From NCBI GenBank assembly GCA_012960755.1, contig DUAT01000078.1:62001-126000 (forward strand): a stretch of DNA of 64,000 bases, in the 5' to 3' direction. The DNA is from Gammaproteobacteria bacterium. GTDB taxonomy: Bacteria > Pseudomonadota > Gammaproteobacteria > Pseudomonadales > Azotimanducaceae_A. Shown piece after piece: positions 44,485-52,676 of this stretch; position 1 is the stretch's first letter; the number at the start of each line of letters is the position of its first letter. The position numbers and the translations under genes are program-made. The notes beneath the pieces were generated by a model. The model was not told the origin of the DNA, ran no database searches, and saw only the letters and a list, made by a program, of their open reading frames with translations.

Positions 44485-45453
44485 TCATTCCGCAAGCGCC
44501 TGGATAAACAACGATTTATGAATGTTACCGCCGCTAAGAATTGAAGCAACGCGTCGACCCTTGTTGATCTGGTGTTCCTTCAGAATCGCGGCAGTTGCTG
44601 CAGCGCCCGCACCTTCTGCGACGTTATGGGTATCGACAAACAAAGTCTGAATTGCCTGGAGTATTTCTTTCTCAGAGACCGCGACAATACGTGACACATT
44701 GGCAAGTATCAGCTCCAGGGCTTCCGCATTGGGGATTCTCACAGCCAGCCCATCAGCCAGCGTATTCGCTGAGTCCGTACTGGTGACTGTGCCAGAGGTG
44801 AAGGACAGCTGGTAGGCATTCGCATTTTCGCTAACGACGCCCACAATCTCCGTCGTCAAACCCAGTGCATTTCTGGCGCTGATAGTCCCGCAAATGCCTG
44901 ATCCCAGACCAATAGGAACGTAAACCCGATCAAGGTTCGGGAGGGCTTCGAATAATTCCAGGGCATAGCTTCCAACCCCAAGCATCAGGTCTTTGTGAAA
45001 TGACGGCATCAGATGCAGTCCGCGGTCTGCCGCAAGTTGTTTCGCCAATTCAACAGACTCATCAAAATCACGGCCCGCTGTGACGACCTCTGCACCCAAC
45101 GACGCCATTGCCCTGTTCTTGTCTGGGCTATTACCCTCCGGCACTACGACAACAGAGGCGAGACCCAGACGTGACGCTGCGTAGGCGACACTTTGACCAA
45201 AATTACCACGGGTTGCAGCGATAACGCCTTCAACTCCAGGTTGTGCTTTCTTCAAATTAGAAAAGTAAATCAGGCCACCGCGTACTTTGAACGAACCGGT
45301 CGGATTGTGGTTTTCGTGCTTCAACCAAACCTCGCAACCTGCTCGCCGGCTCAACAACGGCCATTGAATTTGAGGGGTTGGACTTATAACCTGATAGACC
45401 TGCTCGGCCCGCTGTTTTAGCTGTTGAAGACTCACTGTTGCCATTGGCTGCAT
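44485..45453 (-). CDS. PLP-dependent threonine/serine dehydratase-like enzyme
   Basis: A 322-residue fold-type II PLP enzyme. The Schiff-base lysine is Lys56 in N-P-T-G-S-F-K-V-R-G-G; the phosphate-binding loop reads L-G-S-G-I-C-G (a G-x-G-x-x-G type) and the end has S-I-L-S-G-G-N. There is no C-terminal regulatory ACT domain, so it is of the short catabolic/threonine-serine dehydratase kind. Related short enzymes include hydroxyaspartate dehydratases and serine racemases, so the exact amino acid is uncertain. Confidence 0.8.
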   Translation of the reverse strand: MQPMATVSLQQLKQRAEQVYQVISPTPQIQWPLLSRRAGCEVWLKHENHNPTGSFKVRGGLIYFSNLKKAQPGVEGVIAATRGNFGQSVAYAASRLGLASVVVVPEGNSPDKNRAMASLGAEVVTAGRDFDESVELAKQLAADRGLHLMPSFHKDLMLGVGSYALELFEALPNLDRVYVPIGLGSGICGTISARNALGLTTEIVGVVSENANAYQLSFTSGTVTSTDSANTLADGLAVRIPNAEALELILANVSRIVAVSEKEILQAIQTLFVDTHNVAEGAGAAATAAILKEHQINKGRRVASILSGGNIHKSLFIQALAE

Positions 45454-45561
45454 TTCCCGGCATCTCCTAGCGTGTGTTTGGTGGCAATAGTGCAGCCCCT
45501 CTGTGAATCACACAAGAAATTACTTATTCTCACAGGGTTTTATCAATGGGAATAAACAAAC

Positions 45562-46392
45562 ATGTCCGATTTCTATGAACCCAGAAGTAATCCCGATGGG
45601 AGCTACGACACCCTCATTATCAAGAAAGAAGGCGCTATCGACTGGGTCACCCTGAACAGGCCCGAGTCGCTCAATTCCATGAGCCGCACCATGATGCTCG
45701 AGCTACAGCATTACTTTGGTGCGCTCTATACAGACAACAGTGTCAGGGTCGTGCTGTTAACAGGCGCAGGGCGTGGTTTTTGTGCAGGCCTTGACCTGAA
45801 GGAAGACCGCAAAGACGAGGCCATGGGACCTGTCACCGGCATGAGGGTACAGCGCCGGGTGAGTGAAATCATGATGCGAATGCGGCGTGCGCCCCAACCC
45901 ATCATATCTTTGCTCAATGGACCGACCTCAGGTGGTGGCTTTGGTCTTGCGCTCGCCTCCGACATTCGAATTGCTGCGCCTGGCATCAAGATGAATGCCG
46001 CATTTATCCGAATAGGGCTTTCCGCCTGTGATGTCGGCGTCAGCTATTTTTTACCACGACTGGTAGGAAGTTCCCTGGCATCAGAATTGCTCCTCACGGG
46101 CAATTTTATTACGTCAGAAAGAGCGCTGCAGCGCGGTCTAGTATCCGACGTCGTACCTCGTGAAGAACTGGCCAATACTGGCCTGGAAATGGCGAACAAT
46201 ATTATTCGCAATTCACCCCTTGGCGTCAGGCTGACGAAAGAGTGCCTCAATATCAGCGTCGACGCGCCCAGCCTTGAAGCTGTGGTTGCCATGGAAGACA
46301 GACAACAGATTTTAATTGCACAGACAGGCGATATGCGTGAAGGCGTCTCCGCTTTTATGGAGAAAAGAGCACCGGACTACCAGGACAAATGA
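45562..46392 (+). CDS. Enoyl-CoA hydratase/isomerase-family protein
   Basis: A 276-residue crotonase-fold enzyme: I-D-W-V-T-L-N-R-P-E-S-L-N-S-M (about 26-40), the oxyanion-hole segment G-A-G-R-G-F-C-A-G-L-D-L-K and L-L-N-G-P-T-S-G-G-G-F-G-L-A-L-A-S-D-I-R-I-A. The second region is shaped like the typical hydratase. It ends close to the convergent rpoD gene, with a 13-bp triplicate repeat between the two stops. Substrate unknown. Confidence 0.83.
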   Translation: MSDFYEPRSNPDGSYDTLIIKKEGAIDWVTLNRPESLNSMSRTMMLELQHYFGALYTDNSVRVVLLTGAGRGFCAGLDLKEDRKDEAMGPVTGMRVQRRVSEIMMRMRRAPQPIISLLNGPTSGGGFGLALASDIRIAAPGIKMNAAFIRIGLSACDVGVSYFLPRLVGSSLASELLLTGNFITSERALQRGLVSDVVPREELANTGLEMANNIIRNSPLGVRLTKECLNISVDAPSLEAVVAMEDRQQILIAQTGDMREGVSAFMEKRAPDYQDK

Positions 46393-46394
46393 GC

Positions 46395-46433
46395 CTATTG
46401 ATCGAGGCTATTGATCGAGGCTATTGATCAATG
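46395..46433. repeat. 3 x 13-bp repeat over the rpoD stop codon
   Basis: CTATTGATC recurs at 46395, 46408 and 46421 with exact 13-base spacing. The third copy contains the rpoD stop codon and its last codons, so the array probably grew from the end of rpoD into the intergenic space. Confidence 0.75.
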
Positions 46434-48337
46434 AAGCTTCTCAGTCGTTCTGAACGCGCAGGATGCCTCAGTTTACGAAGCGCTTTAGCTTCGATCTGGC
46501 GAATCCGCTCTCGAGTCACTGAAAACTGTCGGCCAACTTCTTCCAGCGTATGGTCGGTATTCATATCAATACCGAAACGCATGCGTAAGACCTTCGCTTC
46601 TCGTTCCGTCAGCGCCGTCAAAACACTGGTGGTGGTTTCCTTCAACCCCTTGTCAGTTGCGTGGTCCATTGGTGATTCGGCAGATGTATCGCTCACCAGA
46701 TTCCACATGGTGGAATCATCATCTTCTCCCACAGGCGTTTCGAGTGAGATAGGTTGCTTGGCGACATCAATGGCCTTGAGGACTTTCTCCTCCGGCAAGT
46801 CCATCTTGATACTCAATTCTTCGATCGTAGGCGATCGTCCAAGCTCCTGAATGAGTTGGCGAGTCAGGCGGTTGAGTTTATTAACGGTTTCCATCATGTG
46901 AACCGGAACTCGAATTGTTCTCGCCAAATCGGAAATCGACCGGGTAATCGCCTGCCGGATCCACCAGGTCGCGTAGGTAGAGAATTTGAAACCTCGTCGG
47001 TACTCAAATTTATCCACCGCTTTCATTAGCCCAATGTTGCCTTCCTGTATGAGGTCAAGAAAATGCAACCCGCGGTTCGTGTACTTTTTGGCAATAGAGA
47101 TAACCAGGCGGAGGTTGGCTTCGATCATCTCCCGTTTTGCAGATCGTGTATTGCCTACCGCCACAAACAAGCGACGATTGATATCTTTTATTTCAGATAT
47201 TTCCAACTGGGTGCGATCAGCAATCCGATTAATAATCTTGTGGGCATGACGCAGCGATATACGGTACCGAATCAGGTTTTCCGCAAAGGGCTCGTCGCTC
47301 GCAATTAATTCATCAACCCAGTTGATGTCGGTTTCTCGACCGACAAATCCGGCCAGGAATTTATCCTTCGGCATTTTTGACTTGGAAACCAGTAGATCCC
47401 GAATAACCTTTTCCTGTTTTCGAATCTGTCTCATATCAAAACGGACAAATTCCAGTAAGGGGTCCATTTGAGCCGGGATTAACTTCATAAGTGAAAACGC
47501 TTCTGCCAACTCTTCTTGCGCCTTAACAACTTTGTTGTCTCTGCGACTGTGCTGTGCAATTAACTTATTGACCTTGTCACGATACTTAACAATTGCCCTG
47601 AATCGGGCATGGGCCAGTTCTTCATCCAGGCCTTTCTTCTCTTCGTTCTCATCTTCTGTGTAATTACCGGACGATTTTGCTTTGGCAACCGCAGACATGT
47701 CGGGGATCTGGTCTTCGACATCGAGGAAACCACAAATGATGGCACCGAGATCGCCTTCTTCTTCGCAAACCGCTTCATACTCGGCGACTATTCTGTTAAC
47801 GACACCCGGATAACGGGAAAGGATAGCCATAGTTTCACGAATACCATCCTCTATACGTTTGGCAATCGTGATTTCACCTTCCCGAGTCAACAAAGGAACC
47901 GTGCCCATTTCGCGCATGTACATGCGCACTGGATCTATAGTCTTGCCGACAACAGATTCAGCTGTTGCCAGGGCAACATTTTCTGGGCTGATTTCGTCAC
48001 CTGTGGCATCTTTTAGATCCGTTATGACGGGTGCCTGGTCATAGACGCTGATGCCCATCTCTTCAAACATTTGAACGATGTTTTCAAACTCATCGGACTC
48101 GGTGACATTTTTTGGCAGAGATTCTGTCAACTGATCATAGGTGAGGTAACCCTGGGATTTTCCCTTGTCGATTAAAACCTTGATTCGGGATTCTTCTGAA
48201 TCATCCTCAGAATCATCTTCATTGAGGAATCCAGTATTTTCCGAGAGCGCCTCGAGGGCTTCAAGGTTCTCTGTGGAACCATCAAGAGAATCATCTTCAA
48301 GGATAGAATCAAAATCTCCTTCGCGGTTACTAGTCAT
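46421..48337 (-). CDS. rpoD: Primary sigma factor RpoD (sigma-70)
   Basis: A 638-residue housekeeping sigma factor. An acidic Asp/Glu/Ser-rich leader (about 1-50) precedes region 1.1 ([16 protein letters not shown]). Region 1.2 has [11 protein letters not shown]; region 2 has [12 protein letters not shown] and [17 protein letters not shown]; region 4 has [21 protein letters not shown] non-conserved insert lies between 1.2 and 2, as in other Gammaproteobacteria. A GGAGC ribosome site precedes the ATG. The usual upstream neighbours rpsU and dnaG are not here; instead 1.2 kb of non-coding DNA precedes the gene. Confidence 0.97.
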   Translation of the reverse strand: MTSNREGDFDSILEDDSLDGSTENLEALEALSENTGFLNEDDSEDDSEESRIKVLIDKGKSQGYLTYDQLTESLPKNVTESDEFENIVQMFEEMGISVYDQAPVITDLKDATGDEISPENVALATAESVVGKTIDPVRMYMREMGTVPLLTREGEITIAKRIEDGIRETMAILSRYPGVVNRIVAEYEAVCEEEGDLGAIICGFLDVEDQIPDMSAVAKAKSSGNYTEDENEEKKGLDEELAHARFRAIVKYRDKVNKLIAQHSRRDNKVVKAQEELAEAFSLMKLIPAQMDPLLEFVRFDMRQIRKQEKVIRDLLVSKSKMPKDKFLAGFVGRETDINWVDELIASDEPFAENLIRYRISLRHAHKIINRIADRTQLEISEIKDINRRLFVAVGNTRSAKREMIEANLRLVISIAKKYTNRGLHFLDLIQEGNIGLMKAVDKFEYRRGFKFSTYATWWIRQAITRSISDLARTIRVPVHMMETVNKLNRLTRQLIQELGRSPTIEELSIKMDLPEEKVLKAIDVAKQPISLETPVGEDDDSTMWNLVSDTSAESPMDHATDKGLKETTTSVLTALTEREAKVLRMRFGIDMNTDHTLEEVGRQFSVTRERIRQIEAKALRKLRHPARSERLRSFIDQ

Positions 48338-48527
48338 AAGGCAGTTGCTCCATTCAGTGATTTGATACAGTCGATGTTTATGAAATGAGGAAAAACCAGG
48401 TCTGCTTTATCACGAGCTCCCATAACAGGAGTTTCAACCAGACTAAGAGTTTCAACAATTAACAGCTTATCCATAATCAAGGGCTTCCTATATCCAAGAT
48501 ATTCCATACTTCGCAGTTTCCAGAGCT

Positions 48528-48555
48528 TCTATACATCAGAGCTATATGCAGGCAA
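48528..48555 (-). promoter_or_regulatory. Candidate sigma-70 promoter of rpoD
   Basis: On the minus strand TTGCCT (48555-48550) and TATAGA (48533-48528) are separated by 16 bases, about 190 bases upstream of the rpoD ATG. Similar boxes could occur by chance in this A/T-rich region. Confidence 0.3.
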
Positions 48556-49086
48556 ATTCCCAGTTTTAAAGGGTTAACTCAACACAATCCTGTACACTTT
48601 GAGTTTTGCGCTCTATAATTGGCTAGCCATAAGCTATGTCCATAGCTTGAATCCCATATTTCGCCATTATCTTTTTCAGATTGCGTATTGTCCATAACTA
48701 ATTCAATAAAAAGGAAAATTAGACCTTTGGGTACTAAAAACTGACCGCCTGTCCGGCATATTTTTTTCAACCCAGGTCGTTTGGTCGGAATTCGGTTGTT
48801 TTTTGCACAATTGTCAGATTTGCCCAACATAGTCATTGATGTGATCAATTGACACGATACTCACAAAGCACTCACAAGCACTCCAAGTCGATCAATTTAC
48901 GTGCCATAACAAGAATTTCTTCGAAGAATATTTTTCACTTTCAGAATTTCGATCAGTTCAAAAGATTTTTCTTCGCGATTTCATAACCTTAGCTTTCTTT
49001 TCTAAATGTCAAGGAAATACCTGTGTAGGATTCTCCATTTTTCAACCCTTTTCTTTGAATTCGAATGTAGGTATATTTATCCCCTC

Positions 49087-49155
49087 GCTAGCCTAAGCTG
49101 TATGAATATACAGTGTTCTCCTCGGCAGGAAGGATGCGCGTACAGCTTGGCTAGC
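49087..49155. repeat. Long imperfect inverted repeat / hairpin
   Basis: GCTAGCCTAAGCTGTA (49087-49102) pairs with TACAGCTTGGCTAGC (49141-49155) with a single bulged base, closing a 38-base loop. It stands directly before the 29-bp tandem array. It could be a structured RNA, the end of a decayed mobile element or part of the repeat system; there is no T-run to make it a terminator. Confidence 0.6.
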
Positions 49156-49172
49156 TGAGACCACTTTTTATA

Positions 49173-49337
49173 AAACAGCTGAAGGCTCTCCCCCTTTGTA
49201 AGAACAGCTGAAGGCTCTCTCCCTTTGTAAGAACAGCTGAAGGCTCTCTCCCTAAACAAGAGCAGCTGAAGGCTCTCTCCCTAAACAAGAGCAGCTGAAG
49301 GCTCTCTCCCTAAACAAGAGCAGCTGAAGGCTCTGAA
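49173..49337. repeat. 6 x 29-bp tandem repeat
   Basis: Six units with exact 29-base spacing; CAGCTGAAGG begins at 49176, 49205, 49234, 49263, 49292 and 49321. The last three inner units are near-identical and the outer ones diverge (T-T-T-G-T-A replaced by A-A-A-C-A-A). There are no spacers, so it is not a CRISPR. The unit's first 15 bases match those of the 24-bp array at 54.9 kb at 12 positions. Confidence 0.9.
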
Positions 49338-49561
49338 ACAAAATGATGAAGGCGCTTATTCAATACCGCTGGGAGTGCTCCCACTCTGGTTCATCTTACA
49401 AACTGCTTGTGGCTTTTTCCTGCAGGCACTAGTTCGTCAGCAGATGTGTGAAATAGTTCCTTGCTGCAAGCTTTTCCGAGGATTTATATATCGCGAGCGA
49501 GATCGACAGGCAAGCGTTTAGAAATATTGCCAGGAACCACTATTTAAAAGCCGCAAGTGTG

Positions 49562-50707
49562 TTAGGGATCGTTGGTCAGTATTACTGTTCCTCCAGCGGC
49601 AAACATTCCGCCGACGCCATGACAAACGCTGATTTTTGCATCGGCAACCTGGGCAGGAGCAGTTCCCCTCATTTGCCTGACGCTTTCCTGTAGTGCATAC
49701 ATTCCATACATGCCGGAATGCATGTAACTTAAACCACCACCATTAGTGTTTAGTGGCAATTTGCCGCCAATGGCAGTATTGCGCTCCGAGATAAAAGGTC
49801 CTGCTTCTCCTTTCTCGCAAAAACCCAGGTCTTCCAATCCATAAAATGGCAGGTGTGCGAAAGCGTCGTAGATCATCAGGTGATCAACATCGTCATGTTT
49901 GATCCCGGCTTCATCAAACGCCTTTTTGCCCGCAACCCGGAAGGCCCTGGAACTTGTGAAGTCTTCCATTTGACTGATCATTGGCGTTTCTACACTTTCA
50001 CCGCTGCCTACTATGAAGACCGGTGTTTGAGGCAAGTCTTTTGCCCGTTCGGCACTTGTCAGAATCAATGCTCCACCACCATCGGTCACAAGGCAACATT
50101 CAGACTTCGTAAACGGGTAAGCGATCATCCTGTCATTCATCACATCGTCCACTGTTACAGGATCACGCAATGTGGCCCGGGGATTCAGGCCAGCCCACTC
50201 TCGCTGAACAACCGCCACCATCGCCAGCTGTTCCAGTGTGGTTCCGGTTTCCTTCATATAGCGTAAAAACGGTAGCGTAAAAGAAGTTGTTGGGCCCATA
50301 CCGCCGTAGGGTGCTTCAAACTGGCCCGCCAATGTGCTCCGACCACCACCTCCTCGGAACCCTCCTCGCCCTACATTCGAGCGGCCACTCTCGCCGTGGG
50401 TAATTAACACCGTGTTACACAAGCCTTCATTGATGGCTGCAGCAGCGTGCCGCACATGTAACATAAACGAACATCCACCGACAGATGTTCCATCGACCCA
50501 TGTTGGGGTTAAACCAAGATAATGCGCGACGCCGGTCGGAGACTCCCCGGCGGTTGCAACACCATCAATGTCAGACAACTTTAAACCTGCATCAGCCAGG
50601 GTGTTTAATGCGGCTTCTGCATGAAGCTGTATTTGACTGGTATCGGGTAATCTGCCGAGTTCTGTTGTTTCTGCGGCGCCAACGATAGCAACTGTATTCG
50701 ATTTCAT
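49562..50707 (-). CDS. Thiolase-like acetyl-CoA acetyltransferase (SCP2-type)
   Basis: A 381-residue thiolase-superfamily protein. It has V-A-I-V-G-A-A-E-T-T-E-L-G-R-L at the start, S-V-G-G-C-S-F-M-L with a Cys at the nucleophile site, N-T-N-G-G-G-L-S-Y-M-H-S-G with the active-site His and C-H-G-V-G-G-M-F-A at the end. It is translated 3 bases after the DUF35 gene. Thiolase-DUF35 pairs are a known arrangement in which the Zn-ribbon/OB protein is the partner of a non-decarboxylating thiolase or, in steroid degradation, a retro-aldolase. The substrate is open. Confidence 0.85.
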   Translation of the reverse strand: MKSNTVAIVGAAETTELGRLPDTSQIQLHAEAALNTLADAGLKLSDIDGVATAGESPTGVAHYLGLTPTWVDGTSVGGCSFMLHVRHAAAAINEGLCNTVLITHGESGRSNVGRGGFRGGGGRSTLAGQFEAPYGGMGPTTSFTLPFLRYMKETGTTLEQLAMVAVVQREWAGLNPRATLRDPVTVDDVMNDRMIAYPFTKSECCLVTDGGGALILTSAERAKDLPQTPVFIVGSGESVETPMISQMEDFTSSRAFRVAGKKAFDEAGIKHDDVDHLMIYDAFAHLPFYGLEDLGFCEKGEAGPFISERNTAIGGKLPLNTNGGGLSYMHSGMYGMYALQESVRQMRGTAPAQVADAKISVCHGVGGMFAAGGTVILTNDP

Positions 50708-50710
50708 CGG

Positions 50711-51130
50711 TTAGGCTCCTGTCGCGGATGGTTGAAAATACGGCAAAGAAATCTCTTCAGACATTTCTTCAAAAATTACTTCAACGGACATATCCAATTG
50801 CAAAGCCTCGGGTGTCTGGGGACAGTTGATGATGTTGGTCATCATCCTGGGGCCTTCATCCAGGCTTACCACTGCGATGCTGTAGGGATTATCGTGAGCT
50901 GGATGTGGCCGGTGATTAATAACATAACTGTACAAGGTGCCTCTTCCACTCGCAGTAAATACTTCAACTGACCTTGAAGCACAGGAGGGGCAAAACGGCC
51001 TTGGCGGAAAATAGACGTGACTGCAGTCACCACACTTTTGTAATTTCAATTCTGCTTGCTTCGCACCTTTCCAAAAATGTTCCGTTTCCGGCGTTGGCAT
51101 CGGCAAAGATACTTTTGACTTGTCAGCCAT
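50711..51130 (-). CDS. DUF35 Zn-ribbon/OB-fold acyl-CoA-associated protein
   Basis: A 139-residue protein. A zinc ribbon C-G-D-C ... C-P-S-C (residues about 33-51) is followed by an OB fold (G-R-G-T-L-Y-S-Y-V-I-N-H-R, I-A-V-V-S-L-D-E-G-P-R-M). DUF35 proteins bind acyl-CoA and pair with thiolase-like enzymes; the thiolase gene follows directly, so a complex is likely. The first residues are charged and disordered. The CysQ gene lies 61 bases upstream on the same strand. Confidence 0.88.
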   Translation of the reverse strand: MADKSKVSLPMPTPETEHFWKGAKQAELKLQKCGDCSHVYFPPRPFCPSCASRSVEVFTASGRGTLYSYVINHRPHPAHDNPYSIAVVSLDEGPRMMTNIINCPQTPEALQLDMSVEVIFEEMSEEISLPYFQPSATGA

Positions 51131-51191
51131 TTATTGCACCCCATTGTTTATGTTAGGCAGTTATGTCAGATGGATTTGTCAGATGATTTCT

Positions 51192-52028
51192 TTAGGACTT
51201 GCTTACGGTTTCCAATCTGTTCGGCCAGTCAAAATCCGGATCCGCAAAGACATAGAAAAACGGATTCAAGATATTGTCTTTGGTGTTGTACTGCAACGGA
51301 TTGAAATAAGCATCTACCACCGATCCCCCTGCTGCCTCGACGACTGCTTGAGCCGCCCCTGTATCCCATTCAGAAGTAGGCGCGAGGCGAGGATATAAAT
51401 CCGCCTGGCCTTCTGCGATTAAACAGAATTTTAATGAGCTGCCAATATTCCTGGTTTCCAGGGTAAAGGCCTCCTCGAGAACCTGAACGCATTCTTCCAT
51501 TACACCACTGCCGTGTCGTCTGCTGGCAACGATCGTTAAGGTGTCCTGACGGGTTGATCTATCTCTCATCGACCGGGTTGATATTGGTGTCTGCTGACCA
51601 TCGCGTTCAACAGTGGCGCTTTTTTTGTCACCCTGCACGGTGCCTGTATAAAGTACATCTTGCACCGGTACATAGACGACACCCAGAATGGGCCTGTTTT
51701 CATCAATCAATGCGACATTGACGGTGAACTCACCATTTCGATTAATGAATTCCTTGGTCCCGTCAAGGGGGTCCACAAGAAAATACCTGGACCATTGCTG
51801 CCTGGTCTCGAAAGATATCAGTTCTGATTCTTCAGACAGTACAGGGATATCAGGCGCCAGGGTGTGGAGACCGGCAACAATTATCTTTTGCGCTGCGAGG
51901 TCGGCTGCGGTCAGCGGTGACTGATCAGACTTTATTTCGATGCCAAAGTCATCACGATCATAGACCTCAAGAATTGCCTGACCGGCTTCACGACAAATCG
52001 AAGAGATACCTTCCAGTAATTTTTCCAT
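51192..52028 (-). CDS. cysQ: 3'(2'),5'-bisphosphate nucleotidase CysQ
   Basis: A 278-residue inositol-phosphatase-like enzyme that removes the 3'-phosphate from PAP. The metal-binding motifs are L-S-E-E-S-E (Glu pair) and D-P-L-D-G-T-K-E-F-I, and the closing W-D-T-G-A-A-Q-A-V-V-E-A-A-G-G. The early K-S-D-Q-S-P-L-T-A-A-D motif is the family N-terminal signature. PAP removal supports sulfate assimilation. Alone or with the DUF35-thiolase pair downstream. Confidence 0.92.
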   Translation of the reverse strand: MEKLLEGISSICREAGQAILEVYDRDDFGIEIKSDQSPLTAADLAAQKIIVAGLHTLAPDIPVLSEESELISFETRQQWSRYFLVDPLDGTKEFINRNGEFTVNVALIDENRPILGVVYVPVQDVLYTGTVQGDKKSATVERDGQQTPISTRSMRDRSTRQDTLTIVASRRHGSGVMEECVQVLEEAFTLETRNIGSSLKFCLIAEGQADLYPRLAPTSEWDTGAAQAVVEAAGGSVVDAYFNPLQYNTKDNILNPFFYVFADPDFDWPNRLETVSKS

Positions 52029-52201
52029 GATCAGGTTAGAATACCTCGTCGTAATATATGCTTAAGAAAGTGAATAATTTGCGGATACCAGTGTAGTTCG
52101 CCTCAGCCTGACACGATCTTCATACCGTCGATGGTACCTTGCTGCACCAGACCGATGACAGCTATTTCTAGAATGAATATGCACCTATTAGAAATTGTAC
52201 T

Positions 52202-52591
52202 ATGAACGAACTTCAAAAAGTCAGGCTAGATAAATGGCTCTGGGCTGCCCGGTTTTTTAAAACCCGGGCGAAAGCAAAACAAGCCATTGATGGTGGTAAA
52301 ATTCACATTGACGGCGTCCGTGGCAAGGCGGGTAAAGAACTCCGCCTGGGAGATCAGCTCAAGATCAGGCAGGGCTGGGATGAAAAAACTGTCGTGGTGA
52401 TGGGGTTGTCAGAAAAACGTGGTGGAGCCCCGGATGCGGAACGCCTGTATCGTGAAACACCGGAAAGCACCGAATTACGTTTGCGAATCACAGAACAGAG
52501 GCGCTCAGCGGGTAATATTCATGTTGCGCGTCGTCCGAGTAAGAAAGACCGCCGACTTATCCATCGGTTCCACGAGCGTAACCTCGATTAA
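52202..52591 (+). CDS. hslR: Heat-shock protein 15 (Hsp15/HslR), S4-domain RNA-binding protein
   Basis: A 129-residue protein. The S4 RNA-binding domain fills residues 5-65 (V-R-L-D-K-W-L-W-A-A-R-F-F-K-T-R; A-K-Q-A-I-D-G-G-K-I-H-I-D-G) and a basic C-terminal tail follows (R-P-S-K-K-D-R-R-L-I-H-R-F). Hsp15 binds stalled 50S subunits carrying a nascent chain and helps recycle them. The length and tail match the E. coli protein. It diverges from cysQ. Confidence 0.92.
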   Translation: MNELQKVRLDKWLWAARFFKTRAKAKQAIDGGKIHIDGVRGKAGKELRLGDQLKIRQGWDEKTVVVMGLSEKRGGAPDAERLYRETPESTELRLRITEQRRSAGNIHVARRPSKKDRRLIHRFHERNLD

Positions 52592-52676
52592 CACGCGCCG
52601 CCCTGGCCGGGTGCCTGCTACGCTGAACAGTCGGTTTAATTCCGGCAAAAACTAATAACGACCGGTAACACTTTGA

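Larger units (their letters stand above)
48338..49561. other. 1.2-kb non-coding region upstream of rpoD
   Basis: No convincing gene on either strand; short open frames (for example 48579-48848 and 49077-49259, minus) have no family likeness and one is just the tandem repeat translated. It contains an 18-base inverted repeat AAGCTATG/CATAGCTT (48631-48648), a T-rich section around 48700-49080, a large hairpin (49087-49155), the 29-bp tandem array and a small palindrome TGGGAG/CTCCCA near 49372. It must hold the rpoD promoter(s). Confidence 0.6.

Noticed and set aside
49077..49259. 60-codon minus-strand frame over the 29-bp array
   Set aside because: It is only the tandem repeat translated and has no start signal or family.
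49173..49337. 29-bp spaced repeats suggested a CRISPR array
   Set aside because: The units touch each other; there are no unique spacers and no cas genes, so it is a plain tandem repeat.
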